Made by a program: the position numbers and the translations under genes
Assembly (NCBI RefSeq): GCF_900110735.1
Contig: NZ_FOET01000004.1
Location: forward strand, 62,001 to 126,000
From: Streptomyces radiopugnans
GTDB taxonomy: Bacteria > Actinomycetota > Actinomycetes > Streptomycetales > Streptomycetaceae
Direction of reading: 5' to 3'
DNA: 64,000 nt
Shown: piece by piece, positions 16,224 through 33,194 of the stretch
Position numbering within the stretch: position 1 is the stretch's first letter
How the letters are laid out: each line of letters opens with the position of its first letter
Notes under the pieces: model-generated
The model's database searches: none
Told to the model about the DNA's origin: nothing
The model's input: the letters and a program-made list of their open reading frames with translations, nothing else

Positions 16224-16538
16224 CGGATCCTCCGAAGGTCATCCGCCCGCCGGGTCCGCGGCGGGCGGGCGAGCAGGGGCAGTGCACAACAGGCTGCTCC
16301 GGTGCGGCGGGAGCGGCATCGGGTCCTGTCCCCCACCTTTGCCTCCGGTGCCCGCCCACCGTGCGCAACCGGTACCGCCGGGCCCCGGGCGGCGGGGCCC
16401 GGCGGGGTTCGCGGACGGGGCCGGGAGGGGCGGCGGCGCGCCCCGCGGCCCTGGGACCGGGCCCGGTGGGGGCGGCCGCGAAGAATATGGGGGCGCTGCC
16501 CCCATGTGGGGGTTCCGAGGCTCTGGGACGTTGGTCCT
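16224..16538. promoter_or_regulatory. Divergent luxR-lanM promoter region with palindrome
   Basis: No gene is seen in this 315-base region. ATGGGGGC (16487-16494) and GCCCCCAT (16498-16505) form a perfect 8-bp dyad with a 3-base centre. A further TGGGGG half-site at 16505-16510 overlaps it as a second dyad. It lies about 35 bases upstream of the lanM GTG. A LuxR-type regulator from the divergent pair is the obvious candidate to bind; a hairpin in the lanM leader is the alternative. Confidence 0.5.
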
Positions 16539-19500
16539 GTGACTGATTCCGCCGCTCTGCGAGAAACCCGGACCACGTCCCTGCCGCGCTGGTGGTGGGC
16601 ACGGGGGCTGACCCTGCGCGAGCGGCTCGCCGCCCCGGGGCCGCCGGCGGGCGGGCGGGCCGCGGACGGCCGGGGCCGCCGGGCGCCGTGGGCCGTGGGG
16701 GACGACGCGGGATTCGCCGCCCGGCTGGCGGACCTGGGCCTGGACGCCGGCCTCGCACACGCCCTCGGGGACGAGCTTCCCGAGCGGCTGGGAGCACGGG
16801 CCGCGGAACCGGAGTGGGCCGGCTACATCGAGCGCGCGGTCACCGCGGCCCCCGTGGAGCCGGACGGCTCGGCCGGCTTCGGCACGGAGGGGCCCGCGGT
16901 GTTCCTGCCCGCGCTGCGCCCCCTGCTCTCGCTCGCCTGGTCCCGGGTGGCCGCCCGCACCGGCCGGTCCGCGGCCGAACGCTCCCCGGTGCGGGCGGCG
17001 TTCGAGGAACGGCTCGGGGACCGGATCACCCGTCAGGCCGGCCGGACGCTGGTGAGGGAGTTGCACCGGGCCCGCGTCGCGGGACGGCTCCCGGGGGCGA
17101 CCCCGCGGGACCGCTTCGCCTCCTTCGCCTCGGAGCTGGGCACCCGGCGGGGGCTGGCCCGGCTGTTCACCCGCTACCCGGTCCTGGCCCGGATGCTCGG
17201 CCAGAGCTGCGTGGACGCCGCCGACGCCATGGCCGAGTTGCTCGACAGGTTCGGTGCCGACTACTCCGTCCTGGTGTCCGAGCTCTTCGCGGGCACCGAT
17301 CCCGGTCCCCTGGTGCGGATGGACCTCGGCCGCGGTGACGCCCACCAGGGCGGCCGCTCCGTGGCACTGCTGCACTTCGCCTCCGGCGCCGCCGTCGTCT
17401 ACAAGCCCCGCCCCCTGGACCAGCACTCCCTGCTGGACGAGGCGGCGGACTGGCTCAACGGCAAGGTGCCCGGCCTGGGCCTGCGCACCCCCCGGTCGGT
17501 GCGCGGCGAGGGATACGGCTGGCTGGAGTTCGTCGAGCACCGGTGGTGCGCCTCGGTCACCGAAGCCGACCGGTTCTACCGCCGGCAGGGCGCGCTGCTG
17601 GCCCTGCTGTACGCGGTGGACGGCGCGGACATGCACTACGAGAACGTCATCGCCTGCGGCGACCAGCCGGTCCCGGTGGACGCCGAGACCCTCCTCCACT
17701 CCGGGCTGCCGCAGGCGGAGACCGCGGGGCACGACCCCGCCGCGCGGGCCCTGTACGCGTCGGTGCACCGCACCTGCCTGCTGCCGCACCTGCTGATCGG
17801 GGAGGACGGCGCGCTGGACATCTCCGTCCTCGGCCGGGACGGAGCCGGCACGTACCCCGGCGACGGGCTGCGCTGGGAGGACGCGGGGACGGACGGGATG
17901 CGCGTGGTGCGCGGCCCGGTGGAGAGCCCCGCGGGCCAGAACCAGCCGCTGCCGCCCGGCGGGGGCGCCGGACGGGCCGACCACCGGGCCGCGCTGCTGG
18001 AGGGGTTCCGGATCGGGTACGACGCGATCGCCGGGCACCGGGACGAACTCCTGGGCGCCCAGGGCCCGCTGACCCGCTGGGCGCACTGCCCCGCCCGGCT
18101 GATCGTGCGCTCCACCCGGCTCTACGCGACCCTCCTGGAGGAGTCCACCCACCCCGATCTGCTGGGTGACGCGCTGGCCCGGGAAGCGGTGTTCGCGGTG
18201 CTGTGGACGGAGTCGGTCTGCGACCCGGCCCGGCAGCGGCTGATCGAGTACGAGATCGACGACCTGTGGCGCGGTGACGTACCGCTGTTCTTCCACCGGC
18301 CGGACCGCACGGCGGTGTGGACGTCGCACGGGGCGCGTCTGGACCGGGTGCTGCCCGCCGCGGCCCTGGCGACCGTCCGGGAGAAGATCGCCGCGATGAG
18401 CGAGGTGGACCGCTACGACCAGGAGTGGGTCATCTCGGCGGCGCTCGCCGTCACCGGTGCCAACGCGCCGCTGCGCGGGCCGCGTTCGGCGCTGGCCGTA
18501 CGTCCGGCCCCGGCCGTGGTGCCCGAGCCGTCCCGGCTGCTGACCGCCGCGTGCGGGATCGCCGACGAGATCGCGGCCCGTGCGGTCCGCGGCGGCGGCC
18601 GGGCCAACTGGCTGGGTCTGGAGCAGGTCACCGGCGCGCACTGGGCGGTGCTGCCGATGGGCGGCTCACTGGCCCAGGGGTACTGCGGAGTCGCCCTCTT
18701 CCTGGCCCAGATCGGCTCGCTCGCCGGAGCCGACCGGTACACGGCACTGGCCCGGGAGGCCGTACGGCCGCTGCCGCCCCTGCTGGCGGCGCTGGCGGCG
18801 GACCCCGAGCTGAGCGCCGCGGCCGGTCCGGGCGCCCTCGAGGGGCTCGGCGGCATCGTCTACACGCTGGTGCGGCTGACCGCCCTGCTCGACGGTGTCG
18901 GCGACTGTCTGCCCGCCGCCCTGACCGCCCTCGGGCACGCCGTGGACGCCCGGCCCTCCGGTCCGGCCCTTCCCGGCCACGCCTCGCTCGCCGGCGGCCT
19001 CGCCGGAGCGCTGCCCGCCGCCGTCCTGGCGCACCGGGTGGCCGGCGCTCCCCAGGCGGCCGGGCTGGCCCGGCGCGTCGCGGACCGGCTGCTCACCCTG
19101 ACCGCGGAGGAACAGGCCGGGGAGGACCGGGCCGGAGGGCCGGGCTTCGCCCACGGTGACGCCGGCATCGGCTGGGCCCTGCTGCGGTACGCCGCCGCAC
19201 TGCCGGAAGCCGGGGCGGCCGCACCCCTGCCCTACGCCCGCGCCGGGGCCGGTCTGCTGCGGTCGGCCCTGGAGGCCTCGGCCGGCGAAGGCGGCGGGGC
19301 CCGCGACCTGTCCTGGCACTCGGGGCTGGCCGGCGTGGCGTCGTCCGCCGCCGACGCGCTGGGCACCGCCGGCCCGGCGGCCCCCGACGAGGTCCTCGAC
19401 CGCTGTGTGGAACTGCTGGCCGGCCCGGCGCGCACCGGCGACCTGAGTCTGCGCCACGGCACCCTGGGCCGTCTGGAGGCACTGGCCGTGCTCGCCGGAC

Positions 19501-19739
19501 GGCACCACGCCGGCGCCAAGGAAGCGCTCGGCCACCGCGCCGGGGAGGTCCTCGGCCTCATCGAGCAGCAGGGCCACCGCTGCGGCACCCCCGACCACGT
19601 ACCGTCCCCCGGTCTGCTCACCGGCCTGTCCGGCATCGGATACGCGCTGCTCAGGCTGGGTTTCCCGGAGACGGTCCCCTCCGTCCTCCTGCTCGACCAC
19701 TCCCCCGGGGCTCAGGGCCGTCCGCACACCGCCCCGTGA
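16539..19739 (+). CDS. LanM-type class II lanthipeptide synthetase with altered cyclase zinc site
   Basis: A 1066-aa bifunctional LanM. The N-terminal dehydratase/kinase-like domain, which phosphorylates and eliminates Ser/Thr in a precursor, is intact: DAHQGGRSVALLHF, VVYKPRP (Lys about 289), DMHYENVIA (Asp 364, His 366, Asn 369) and PVDAETLLHS (Asp 381, Glu 383). The C-terminal LanC-like cyclase has FAHGDAGIGWALLRYA. The two Cys zinc positions have changed: SWHSGLAG has His 927 where WCxG is expected, and SLRHGTLG has Arg 972 before His 973 where CHG is expected. Zn2+-activated thioether formation is therefore doubtful. GTG 16539 is chosen because VTDSAALRE starts the conserved part; its ribosome-binding site is weak. 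The putative precursor follows 62 bases downstream. Confidence 0.93.
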   Translation: MTDSAALRETRTTSLPRWWWARGLTLRERLAAPGPPAGGRAADGRGRRAPWAVGDDAGFAARLADLGLDAGLAHALGDELPERLGARAAEPEWAGYIERAVTAAPVEPDGSAGFGTEGPAVFLPALRPLLSLAWSRVAARTGRSAAERSPVRAAFEERLGDRITRQAGRTLVRELHRARVAGRLPGATPRDRFASFASELGTRRGLARLFTRYPVLARMLGQSCVDAADAMAELLDRFGADYSVLVSELFAGTDPGPLVRMDLGRGDAHQGGRSVALLHFASGAAVVYKPRPLDQHSLLDEAADWLNGKVPGLGLRTPRSVRGEGYGWLEFVEHRWCASVTEADRFYRRQGALLALLYAVDGADMHYENVIACGDQPVPVDAETLLHSGLPQAETAGHDPAARALYASVHRTCLLPHLLIGEDGALDISVLGRDGAGTYPGDGLRWEDAGTDGMRVVRGPVESPAGQNQPLPPGGGAGRADHRAALLEGFRIGYDAIAGHRDELLGAQGPLTRWAHCPARLIVRSTRLYATLLEESTHPDLLGDALAREAVFAVLWTESVCDPARQRLIEYEIDDLWRGDVPLFFHRPDRTAVWTSHGARLDRVLPAAALATVREKIAAMSEVDRYDQEWVISAALAVTGANAPLRGPRSALAVRPAPAVVPEPSRLLTAACGIADEIAARAVRGGGRANWLGLEQVTGAHWAVLPMGGSLAQGYCGVALFLAQIGSLAGADRYTALAREAVRPLPPLLAALAADPELSAAAGPGALEGLGGIVYTLVRLTALLDGVGDCLPAALTALGHAVDARPSGPALPGHASLAGGLAGALPAAVLAHRVAGAPQAAGLARRVADRLLTLTAEEQAGEDRAGGPGFAHGDAGIGWALLRYAAALPEAGAAAPLPYARAGAGLLRSALEASAGEGGGARDLSWHSGLAGVASSAADALGTAGPAAPDEVLDRCVELLAGPARTGDLSLRHGTLGRLEALAVLAGRHHAGAKEALGHRAGEVLGLIEQQGHRCGTPDHVPSPGLLTGLSGIGYALLRLGFPETVPSVLLLDHSPGAQGRPHTAP

Positions 19740-19801
19740 CCCGCCGGCTTCACCTCGTTCCGCGTCAGCCCGTGCACAGCGACCAGAAGGAGACCGTCCC
19801 C

Positions 19802-20032
19802 ATGAACAAGCCGTCCGTCGACGCCCAGTCGCCGCTCTCCTCCGACGCCGACCTCGCCGCCCACCCGGACCGGGAGCAGGACGGCCGCGAGCAGGACGCG
19901 GCGGGCCGGATCAGCCTGTCGGGGCGGAACAGAGCGTGCGCCCGTACCCGCGCGCTGGCCGGCATGGTGCTGACCAGCGGCATCGTGGTCACCCTCAGTT
20001 CGATGGACACCTCCGTCTCGGCCCCGCACTGA
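19802..20032 (+). CDS. Putative LanM precursor peptide, Ser/Thr-rich and Cys-free core
   Basis: A 76-aa peptide directly after lanM with a strong ribosome-binding site (AGAAGGAGA, 8 bases before ATG). The N-terminal half is Asp/Glu/Gln-rich and leader-like (ADLAAHPDREQDGREQD). A basic stretch (GRNRACARTRA) carries the only Cys (residue 46). The C-terminal 22 residues (from about 55) are hydrophobic with eight Ser/Thr, reading MVLTSGIVVTLSS then MDTSVSAPH, and no Cys. Together with the altered LanM zinc site this suggests a linear dehydrated product. The ALAG segment before it could be a leader cleavage site. No protease-transporter (LanT) is nearby. A non-precursor role remains possible. Confidence 0.65.
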   Translation: MNKPSVDAQSPLSSDADLAAHPDREQDGREQDAAGRISLSGRNRACARTRALAGMVLTSGIVVTLSSMDTSVSAPH

Positions 20033-20137
20033 CGAGACCGCCCCGGTTGCGGGTCCGCTCCCCCGGCGGGCCCGCACCGGTGCGTCACGCGGCGTGCGGC
20101 AGGATGTGCGCCGCGTGGTCTGCCGCCACCAGCACGT

Positions 20138-20159
20138 ATGAACTAGCATCTGCGTTCAT
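20138..20159. promoter_or_regulatory. Dyad at the LAL regulator start
   Basis: ATGAAC (20138-20143) and GTTCAT (20154-20159) form a dyad that runs into the ATG of the LAL gene. No ribosome-binding site is visible and a TAGCAT hexamer lies about 10 bases upstream of the ATG, so a leaderless transcript with an operator over its start is possible. Confidence 0.35.
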
Positions 20160-23061
20160 GCGTTCGCATACGCCGTATGTGGTTGGGCGTGACCCCCAAC
20201 TACGCGATCTGGAAGAGGCGTTGTCCGACGCGCGGGACCGGCGCGGCGGTGTCGTCTTCCTGACCGGGGAGGCGGGCATCGGCAAGTCCCGGCTCGCGGC
20301 GGAGGCCGTGGGCATGGCCTTCGAGTCCGGGATGCGCGTGCTTCGCGGCCGCAGCAGCACGACGGGACCCACCGTGCCGTTCCGGCCGCTGACCGAGGCC
20401 CTGATGTCCCTGTTCCGCGGCGGCGAACCGGTGGACGACTCCGCCCTCGGCCCCTACCGGCCGGTGCTCGGGCGGCTCGTGCCGGACTGGAACACCGGTG
20501 ACCACGAGAGCAGTTCGATGGTCATCCTCGGCGAGGCGGTGCTGCGGCTGCTCATAGCCGCCGGAAAGGACCGGGGCCAGCTCCTGCTGCTGGAGGACCT
20601 GCACGACGCCGACCCGGAGACCCTCGCGGTGGTCGAGTACCTGGTGGACAACCTGGAGTACACGCCCGTGCTGCTCCTGGCCACCATACGCACCGAGTTC
20701 TGCGACGCGCTGGACCTGGCGTCCTCGGCCCGCAGACGCGGCACGGGCACCGTCCTCGAACTGCCCGCGCTCAGCCGGTCCCAGGTCCGGGACATGGTCG
20801 CCGCCCAGCTCGGCACCGAACCCGACCGGGTGCCGGCGGCGGCCCTGGAGCGCCTGTGGGACGACAGCGCCGGAAGTCCCTTCCTGGTCGAGGAACTGCT
20901 GCAGTCCATGATCGGCGCCGGGGCGCTGGTGCGGGGCGGCGACGGCTGGCGGGTCGTGGGCGATCCGCGCGGCGACGTGCCCACCGCCCTCGCGCGGGGC
21001 ATCCTGCGGCGCATCGACCGGCTGGGGCCCCAGGGGCTGACCCTGCTGTCCGCGGCGGCCGTGGTCGGGCGGCGCTTCCCCCTGACGGTGCTCCAGCGGA
21101 TGACCGGCATCGACGACCGGGGCCTGCTCGGCCATCTGCACGCCGGGGTGGCGGCCCAGCTCGTCGTCCCCGACGAGCCCTCCCCCGACTGGTACGCCTT
21201 CCGCCACCCGCTGACCGTGGAGGCGCTGCTCACCCAGCTCACCCCCGACAGGCGGGCCGAGCTGGCGCGGCGGGCCGCGGACGCGGCCTCGGAACTCCAC
21301 CCGGAGCTGGCCGGCCAGTGGTGCCCGCTGGTCGCCGAGCTGCGCTCCCAGGCGGGCGACCGGGCCGAGGCGGGACGCCTGTTCGCGGAGGCGGGGCGGC
21401 GGGCGCTGGCCGACGGCGCGATCGGTTCCGCCGTCACCCTGCTCGACCGGGCCGAACGGCTGCTGTCGGACACCCGGGACACCCTGCGCCGGGCCGAGGT
21501 CCTGGAGTGCCTGCTGCCCGCGCTCGCCGAGGCGGGCGACTTCGCCCGCGCCTTCGACCTGGCCGACCAGCTGCACGCCCTGGGCGGGGCCGGCCTGAGC
21601 GCGCCGCGGCTGGCCGCGCTGCACACCCGGCTCGCCAAGGTGGCCCACACCGCGGGCCGCTGGGCCGACGGCAACCGGCAGATCGCACAAGCCCGTGCCG
21701 TCCTGGGCCCCGCACCCGACGAGGCCGCCGCCGCGTCCGTCGACGTGGCCGCGGCCTACCTCGCCCTGGACACACCGGGCACGGACCGCACCCACCAGGC
21801 CGAGAAGCTGGCCCGCTCGGCGGTGGAGGCCGCGCAGCGGCACGGCCTGCCCACGGTCGCCTGCCAGGGGTGGGAGCTGCTGGCCACCGTGGCCCGCGAG
21901 CGCGACCCCACCGAGTCCCAGGCCATGCTGGAACGCGCCCTGACCACGGCGGAACGGCACGGCCTCCCGCTGCGGCGCATGTACGCGCTGACCCGGATCG
22001 GCGGCAACGCCTGGCTGTCCGACGGGGACACCGCCGGCCTGACCGCCGCCCGGAACGAGGCGCTGCGGCTGGGGTCGGCCACCATCGTCTACACCATCGA
22101 CGGCATCCTCATCCTGGACTCCGTGCTGCGCGGGGAGTTCGGCGCCGCGCGGGACGCCGCCGAGGAGTGCCTGGCCGTCGTGCGGCGCCTGCGGCTGGCC
22201 CCGGCCGTCCGCTACGTGCTGATGGCCAAGGGGGCCCTGGCGGCCCACCGGGGCGAGAGAGCGGCGATGGAAGAGGCGCTGGCCGCGTTCGCCGAGTGGG
22301 ACGGCGCAGGCTCCCAGGAGGAACCGCTCACCGTCGGCCTGGCAAGGACGTTCTGCGCGCTGCTGGAAGAGGACGGGGAGTTGGCCCGGCGCGAACTGCG
22401 GGCCGTCCGCGAGCTGGAGCGCGACAACCCCAGCACCTACTACCTCAGCGGGCGCAGCGGTGTCGGGCTGCTGCTGGACGTGCTGGCGGGGGACGTCGGC
22501 CGCCCCGGGCAGGAGGAGGCCGCCGCCACCGCGCCCGGCCGTCTGCGGTGGAACCGGCAGTTCGTCCTCCTGGCCGACGCCGTGCTGCTGGGCCGGGAGG
22601 GCCGGACGGAGGAGGCGTCGGCCGCAGCCGCCGAGGCGCTGCGCGCCGCCGAGCCTTATCCCACCGCCCTCCACCTGGGCATGCGGCTCGTGGCCGAGGC
22701 GGCCCACGAGAACGGGTGGGGCGAGCCGGTGGCCTGGCTGCGCCGCGCCGAGCACCACTTCCACCAGAACGGCGTGCCCGCCGTCGCCAACGCCTGCCGT
22801 GCGGCGCTGCGGCGTCTGGGCGCCCCCGTCCACCAGCACCGCAGCGGGACCAGCCGCATCCCCGAGGAGCTTCGGGCCCTGGGCGTGACGGTCCGCGAGT
22901 ACGAGGTGTTCGTGCTGCTGGCCGAGCGGCTGGGCAACAAGGACATCGCCGACCACCTCTACATCTCGCCGCGCACCGTCGAGAAGCACATCGCCAGCCT
23001 CATCGCCAAGACCGGCCGGTCCAACCGGGCCGCTCTGTGCGCCCTCTCGGCCTCCTTCTGA
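20158..23061 (+). CDS. LAL-family (large ATP-binding LuxR) transcriptional activator
   Basis: A 967-aa regulator. An N-terminal AAA/STAND ATPase carries Walker A GEAGIGKS (residues 37-44) and a Walker B-like [12 protein letters not shown] long helical TPR-like middle follows. The C-terminal LuxR HTH reads [20 protein letters not shown], then [23 protein letters not shown] proteins are cluster-situated activators in actinomycetes. It lies between the LanM locus and the NRPS cluster, converging with the MFS gene, so either could be its target. ATG 20158 starts [12 protein letters not shown], the usual entry into the ATPase domain. Confidence 0.93.
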   Translation: MRSHTPYVVGRDPQLRDLEEALSDARDRRGGVVFLTGEAGIGKSRLAAEAVGMAFESGMRVLRGRSSTTGPTVPFRPLTEALMSLFRGGEPVDDSALGPYRPVLGRLVPDWNTGDHESSSMVILGEAVLRLLIAAGKDRGQLLLLEDLHDADPETLAVVEYLVDNLEYTPVLLLATIRTEFCDALDLASSARRRGTGTVLELPALSRSQVRDMVAAQLGTEPDRVPAAALERLWDDSAGSPFLVEELLQSMIGAGALVRGGDGWRVVGDPRGDVPTALARGILRRIDRLGPQGLTLLSAAAVVGRRFPLTVLQRMTGIDDRGLLGHLHAGVAAQLVVPDEPSPDWYAFRHPLTVEALLTQLTPDRRAELARRAADAASELHPELAGQWCPLVAELRSQAGDRAEAGRLFAEAGRRALADGAIGSAVTLLDRAERLLSDTRDTLRRAEVLECLLPALAEAGDFARAFDLADQLHALGGAGLSAPRLAALHTRLAKVAHTAGRWADGNRQIAQARAVLGPAPDEAAAASVDVAAAYLALDTPGTDRTHQAEKLARSAVEAAQRHGLPTVACQGWELLATVARERDPTESQAMLERALTTAERHGLPLRRMYALTRIGGNAWLSDGDTAGLTAARNEALRLGSATIVYTIDGILILDSVLRGEFGAARDAAEECLAVVRRLRLAPAVRYVLMAKGALAAHRGERAAMEEALAAFAEWDGAGSQEEPLTVGLARTFCALLEEDGELARRELRAVRELERDNPSTYYLSGRSGVGLLLDVLAGDVGRPGQEEAAATAPGRLRWNRQFVLLADAVLLGREGRTEEASAAAAEALRAAEPYPTALHLGMRLVAEAAHENGWGEPVAWLRRAEHHFHQNGVPAVANACRAALRRLGAPVHQHRSGTSRIPEELRALGVTVREYEVFVLLAERLGNKDIADHLYISPRTVEKHIASLIAKTGRSNRAALCALSASF

Positions 23062-23173
23062 CCCGGCTCCTCCGAACCGGCCCCTCCGACCCCGGCAGCG
23101 CCTGCCCCGGCCGCCCCGCCCCGGCCGCCTCCTCCGGCCGCCTCCTCCGGTCCGGCCCGCCAGGGCGCTCCGG

Positions 23174-24460
23174 TCACCGCATCGCGCGCACGGCGCCGGA
23201 CGCGAGCACGCCCAGCGCGGTCAGCGCCAGGACCAGGGCGACGCCGGCGAACATCACGCCGGTGCCCGCCTGGGCCAGGGCGCCGCAGGCGATCAGCGAG
23301 ACGGGCGCGACGGCGTACCCGAGGACCATGTCGACCGAGATCACCCGGCCGAGGACCGACTGCGGGATGTTCCGCTGGATCCAGCTCAGTCCGAAGACCC
23401 CCTGGAAGCCGATGGCGAACCCCATCACCAGCACCGTCGCGACCGCCGCCGCCGGGTGGTCCAGGATGCCGAGCAGGGCCATGCCCGCGGCCAGCCATCC
23501 GGCCAGCCCCGCGATCAGCAGGCCCACCCGGGGCCGGCCCCCGACGGCTCCGCCCGCGAGGGTCCCCAGGATGGCTCCTCCCGCCAGCGCCCCGTTGAGC
23601 ACGCCCAGGGTCGCCGAGCCGCCCTCCAGGGAGGTCCTGGCCAGGGTGGCGAAGCCGATGGTGAACGGCCCGGCGTAGCAGAAGTTGACGGCCGTGTCGA
23701 CGACCAGCATGGTGCGGATGCGCGGGTCCCGCCACGCGTAGCGCACCCCTGCCCGTATCCGGGCGGCCAGCGTCTCCCCGGCGCCGGGCTCCGGCGCGGG
23801 GGCACCGGAGTCCGAGGTGGCACCGGCGTCCGGGCCGGCCTCCTCCTTCTCGCGGGGGGCGGTGCGGATGCGGGCGACGCACAGCCCGCACAGCGCGAAG
23901 CACACCGCGTCGACGAGGAAGGCGACGGGGGCCTGGGAGAGGGCGACCACGAGGCCGCCGGTGGCCGGGCCCAGCACGGCGGAGACCCGGGCGCCCGCGC
24001 CGAGCAGGGCGTTGGCGGAGGTGAGCGTCTCCTTGTCCACCACCGAGGGCAGGATCGAGACCCGGGCGGGCTGGAAGAAGGCGTCGACCGCGCCGAAGGC
24101 CGCGGCGGCCGCGCACAGCATCCACAGCTGGAGCGTGCCGGTCAGGCCGCCCAGTCCGACCGCCGCCATCAGGACGGCTCTGGCCCAGCTCGAGCAGACC
24201 ATCAGGGCTCTGGGCGACCAGGTGTCGCCGAGTGAGCCGCCCACCAGGGTCAGCAGGGCCCGGGGCACCGCCTGGAAGGTCAGCACGTAGCCGAGCGCGA
24301 GGGTGGAGCCGGTCAGGGTGAGGGTCATCCAGGAGAACGCGATGTAGCTGAATCCGTCGCCGAGCAGCGACAGGGACTGGCCCAGCCACAGCAGGCGGAA
24401 GGAGCGCTGCCGGGCGGGGGCCCACAGCCGTGGGCCGGCGCCCGTGAGGGTGGTCGCCAT
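23174..24460 (-). CDS. MFS transporter, probable peptide exporter
   Basis: A 428-aa major facilitator with about twelve membrane segments. The N-terminal RSFRLLWLGQSLSLLGDGFSY is the hallmark of the MFS_3/enterobactin-exporter-like group, followed by GGSLGDTWSPRALM in the loop 2-3 region. A charged cytoplasmic loop (REKEEAGPDAGATSDSGAP) separates the halves. It is the last gene of the leftward NRPS cluster, after the P450, with a strong hairpin between them. It probably exports the nonribosomal product and may give self-resistance. Confidence 0.92.
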   Translation of the reverse strand: MATTLTGAGPRLWAPARQRSFRLLWLGQSLSLLGDGFSYIAFSWMTLTLTGSTLALGYVLTFQAVPRALLTLVGGSLGDTWSPRALMVCSSWARAVLMAAVGLGGLTGTLQLWMLCAAAAAFGAVDAFFQPARVSILPSVVDKETLTSANALLGAGARVSAVLGPATGGLVVALSQAPVAFLVDAVCFALCGLCVARIRTAPREKEEAGPDAGATSDSGAPAPEPGAGETLAARIRAGVRYAWRDPRIRTMLVVDTAVNFCYAGPFTIGFATLARTSLEGGSATLGVLNGALAGGAILGTLAGGAVGGRPRVGLLIAGLAGWLAAGMALLGILDHPAAAVATVLVMGFAIGFQGVFGLSWIQRNIPQSVLGRVISVDMVLGYAVAPVSLIACGALAQAGTGVMFAGVALVLALTALGVLASGAVRAMR

Positions 24461-24483
24461 CGTGGGACCTCTGCCTTTCGTCG

Positions 24484-24526
24484 GGCCCTCCCCGGACCGC
24501 CGGGTGAGGGCGGTCCGGGGAGGGCC
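24484..24526 (-). terminator. Perfect 18-bp hairpin between P450 and MFS genes
   Basis: The arms at 24484-24501 and 24509-24526 are perfectly complementary (core CCCTCCCCGGACCGC) with a 7-base loop. In the leftward operon it falls after the P450 stop and before the MFS start. It could end the biosynthetic transcript or attenuate expression of the exporter. Confidence 0.75.
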
Positions 24527-24543
24527 GGTGGGGTGCGGACGTG

Positions 24544-25844
24544 TCAGTAGCGGACGGGCAGGGCGGTCAGGCTGCGGTTGAGCAGCGAGAGCTGCCAGGT
24601 GTGCCGCGTCCCGTCCAGGCGCAGCTCCGGGTAGTCGCGGACGAGGACACCGACGACCGCGCAGGCCACCAGCCGGGCGAGCGCCGCGCCGATGCAGAAG
24701 TGGGCGCCGAAGCCGAAGCCCAGGTGGGTGCCGCCGGTGCGCCGCAGGTCGAAGGCGTCCGGGTCCGGGAAGCGGGCGGGGTCGCGGTTGGCGGCGGCGG
24801 TGACCAGGAAGATCCGGTCGCCGGCGCGGAGGGTGTGGCCGTCCAGCCCGGTGTCGCGGGCGGCGGTCCTGATCGACATCTTCGAGGGCCCGTCCAGGCG
24901 CAGGGTCTCCTCGACGGCCGCGGCGACCAGTTCCGGCTCCTCGCGCACCGCCCGGAGCTGGTCCGGGCGGCGGAGCAGGGCCAGCAGGGTGTTGGCGATG
25001 AGGTTGCTCGTGGTCTCGCCCCCGGCGAACGCCATCTGGGTGAGCATCCCGACGAACTCCTCCTCGCTGACGCCGTCGCCGATCCGGCCGCCGGCCAGGA
25101 CGGAGCTGATCAGGTCGTCCTTCGGCTCGGCGCGGCGCTCGGCGACCAGCCCGGCGAGGTAGTCCTCCAGGCTGACCAGCGACTGCAGCGAGGTGCGGTA
25201 CTCGCGTTCCTCCTGGGCCGCGCCCAGGACGAGGTCGCCCACGCGGGCGTTCCAGTACCAGAAGGAGGGGGCGTGCGCCTGGGGGACGCCCAGCCAGCGG
25301 GCGAAGACCAGGGCGGGCAGCGGTCTGGCGATGTCCGCGGCGATGTCGCCGCTCCGGCCGGGGGCAGCGCGGCGGTTGAGCATCGCGCGGGTCGCCCGCT
25401 CGGTGAAGGCGCCGTAGCGGGCGACGGCGCGGGCGGCGAACTGCTCCTGGAAGACCTGGCGCAGCCGGCGGTGCTGCGGCGGGTCGTTGAAGACCATCCA
25501 GCGCGAGAGGATCGCGAAGGCGCGCTCGGCGTCGTCGCGGGCGCCCTGCGGGACCGCGTCCATCAGGGGGCGGACCCGGTCGGCGGAGACCGCCGGGTCG
25601 CGCAGGCAGCGCATGACCTGCTCGTGGCCGGTGACCAGCCAGGCCCGGTGCATGGGGCTCCAGTGGACCGGGGCGTGGTCGCGCAGGGCGTTGAGGTAGC
25701 CGTAGGGGTCGGCGTTGACGGCGGGGTCGAGCAGGTACCGCTCGGTGAAGCGGGCCGCCGGGGCCGGGCCGGACGCGGTGGTCGCGGTCGTGGCGGCGGG
25801 GGTGGCGGGGGTGGTGGATGCCGCCGTGGTGGTCGCGGTGGGAG

Positions 25845-25848
<4 letters not shown>
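24544..25848 (-). CDS. Cytochrome P450 monooxygenase
   Basis: A 434-aa class I bacterial P450. The first 30 residues are a Thr/Ala-rich low-complexity tail. Diagnostic motifs are the I-helix AGGETTSN, the K-helix EETLR, and the haem-binding loop [10 protein letters not shown] with the Cys ligand. It starts in an ATGA overlap with the second NRPS stop, so it is translationally coupled to the assembly line. It probably oxidises the released peptide or a carrier-bound residue. Ferredoxin and reductase partners are not in the window. Confidence 0.95.
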
Positions 25849-33176
<7,328 letters not shown>

Positions 33177-33194
33177 GGCGCGTTCCGTCCAATC

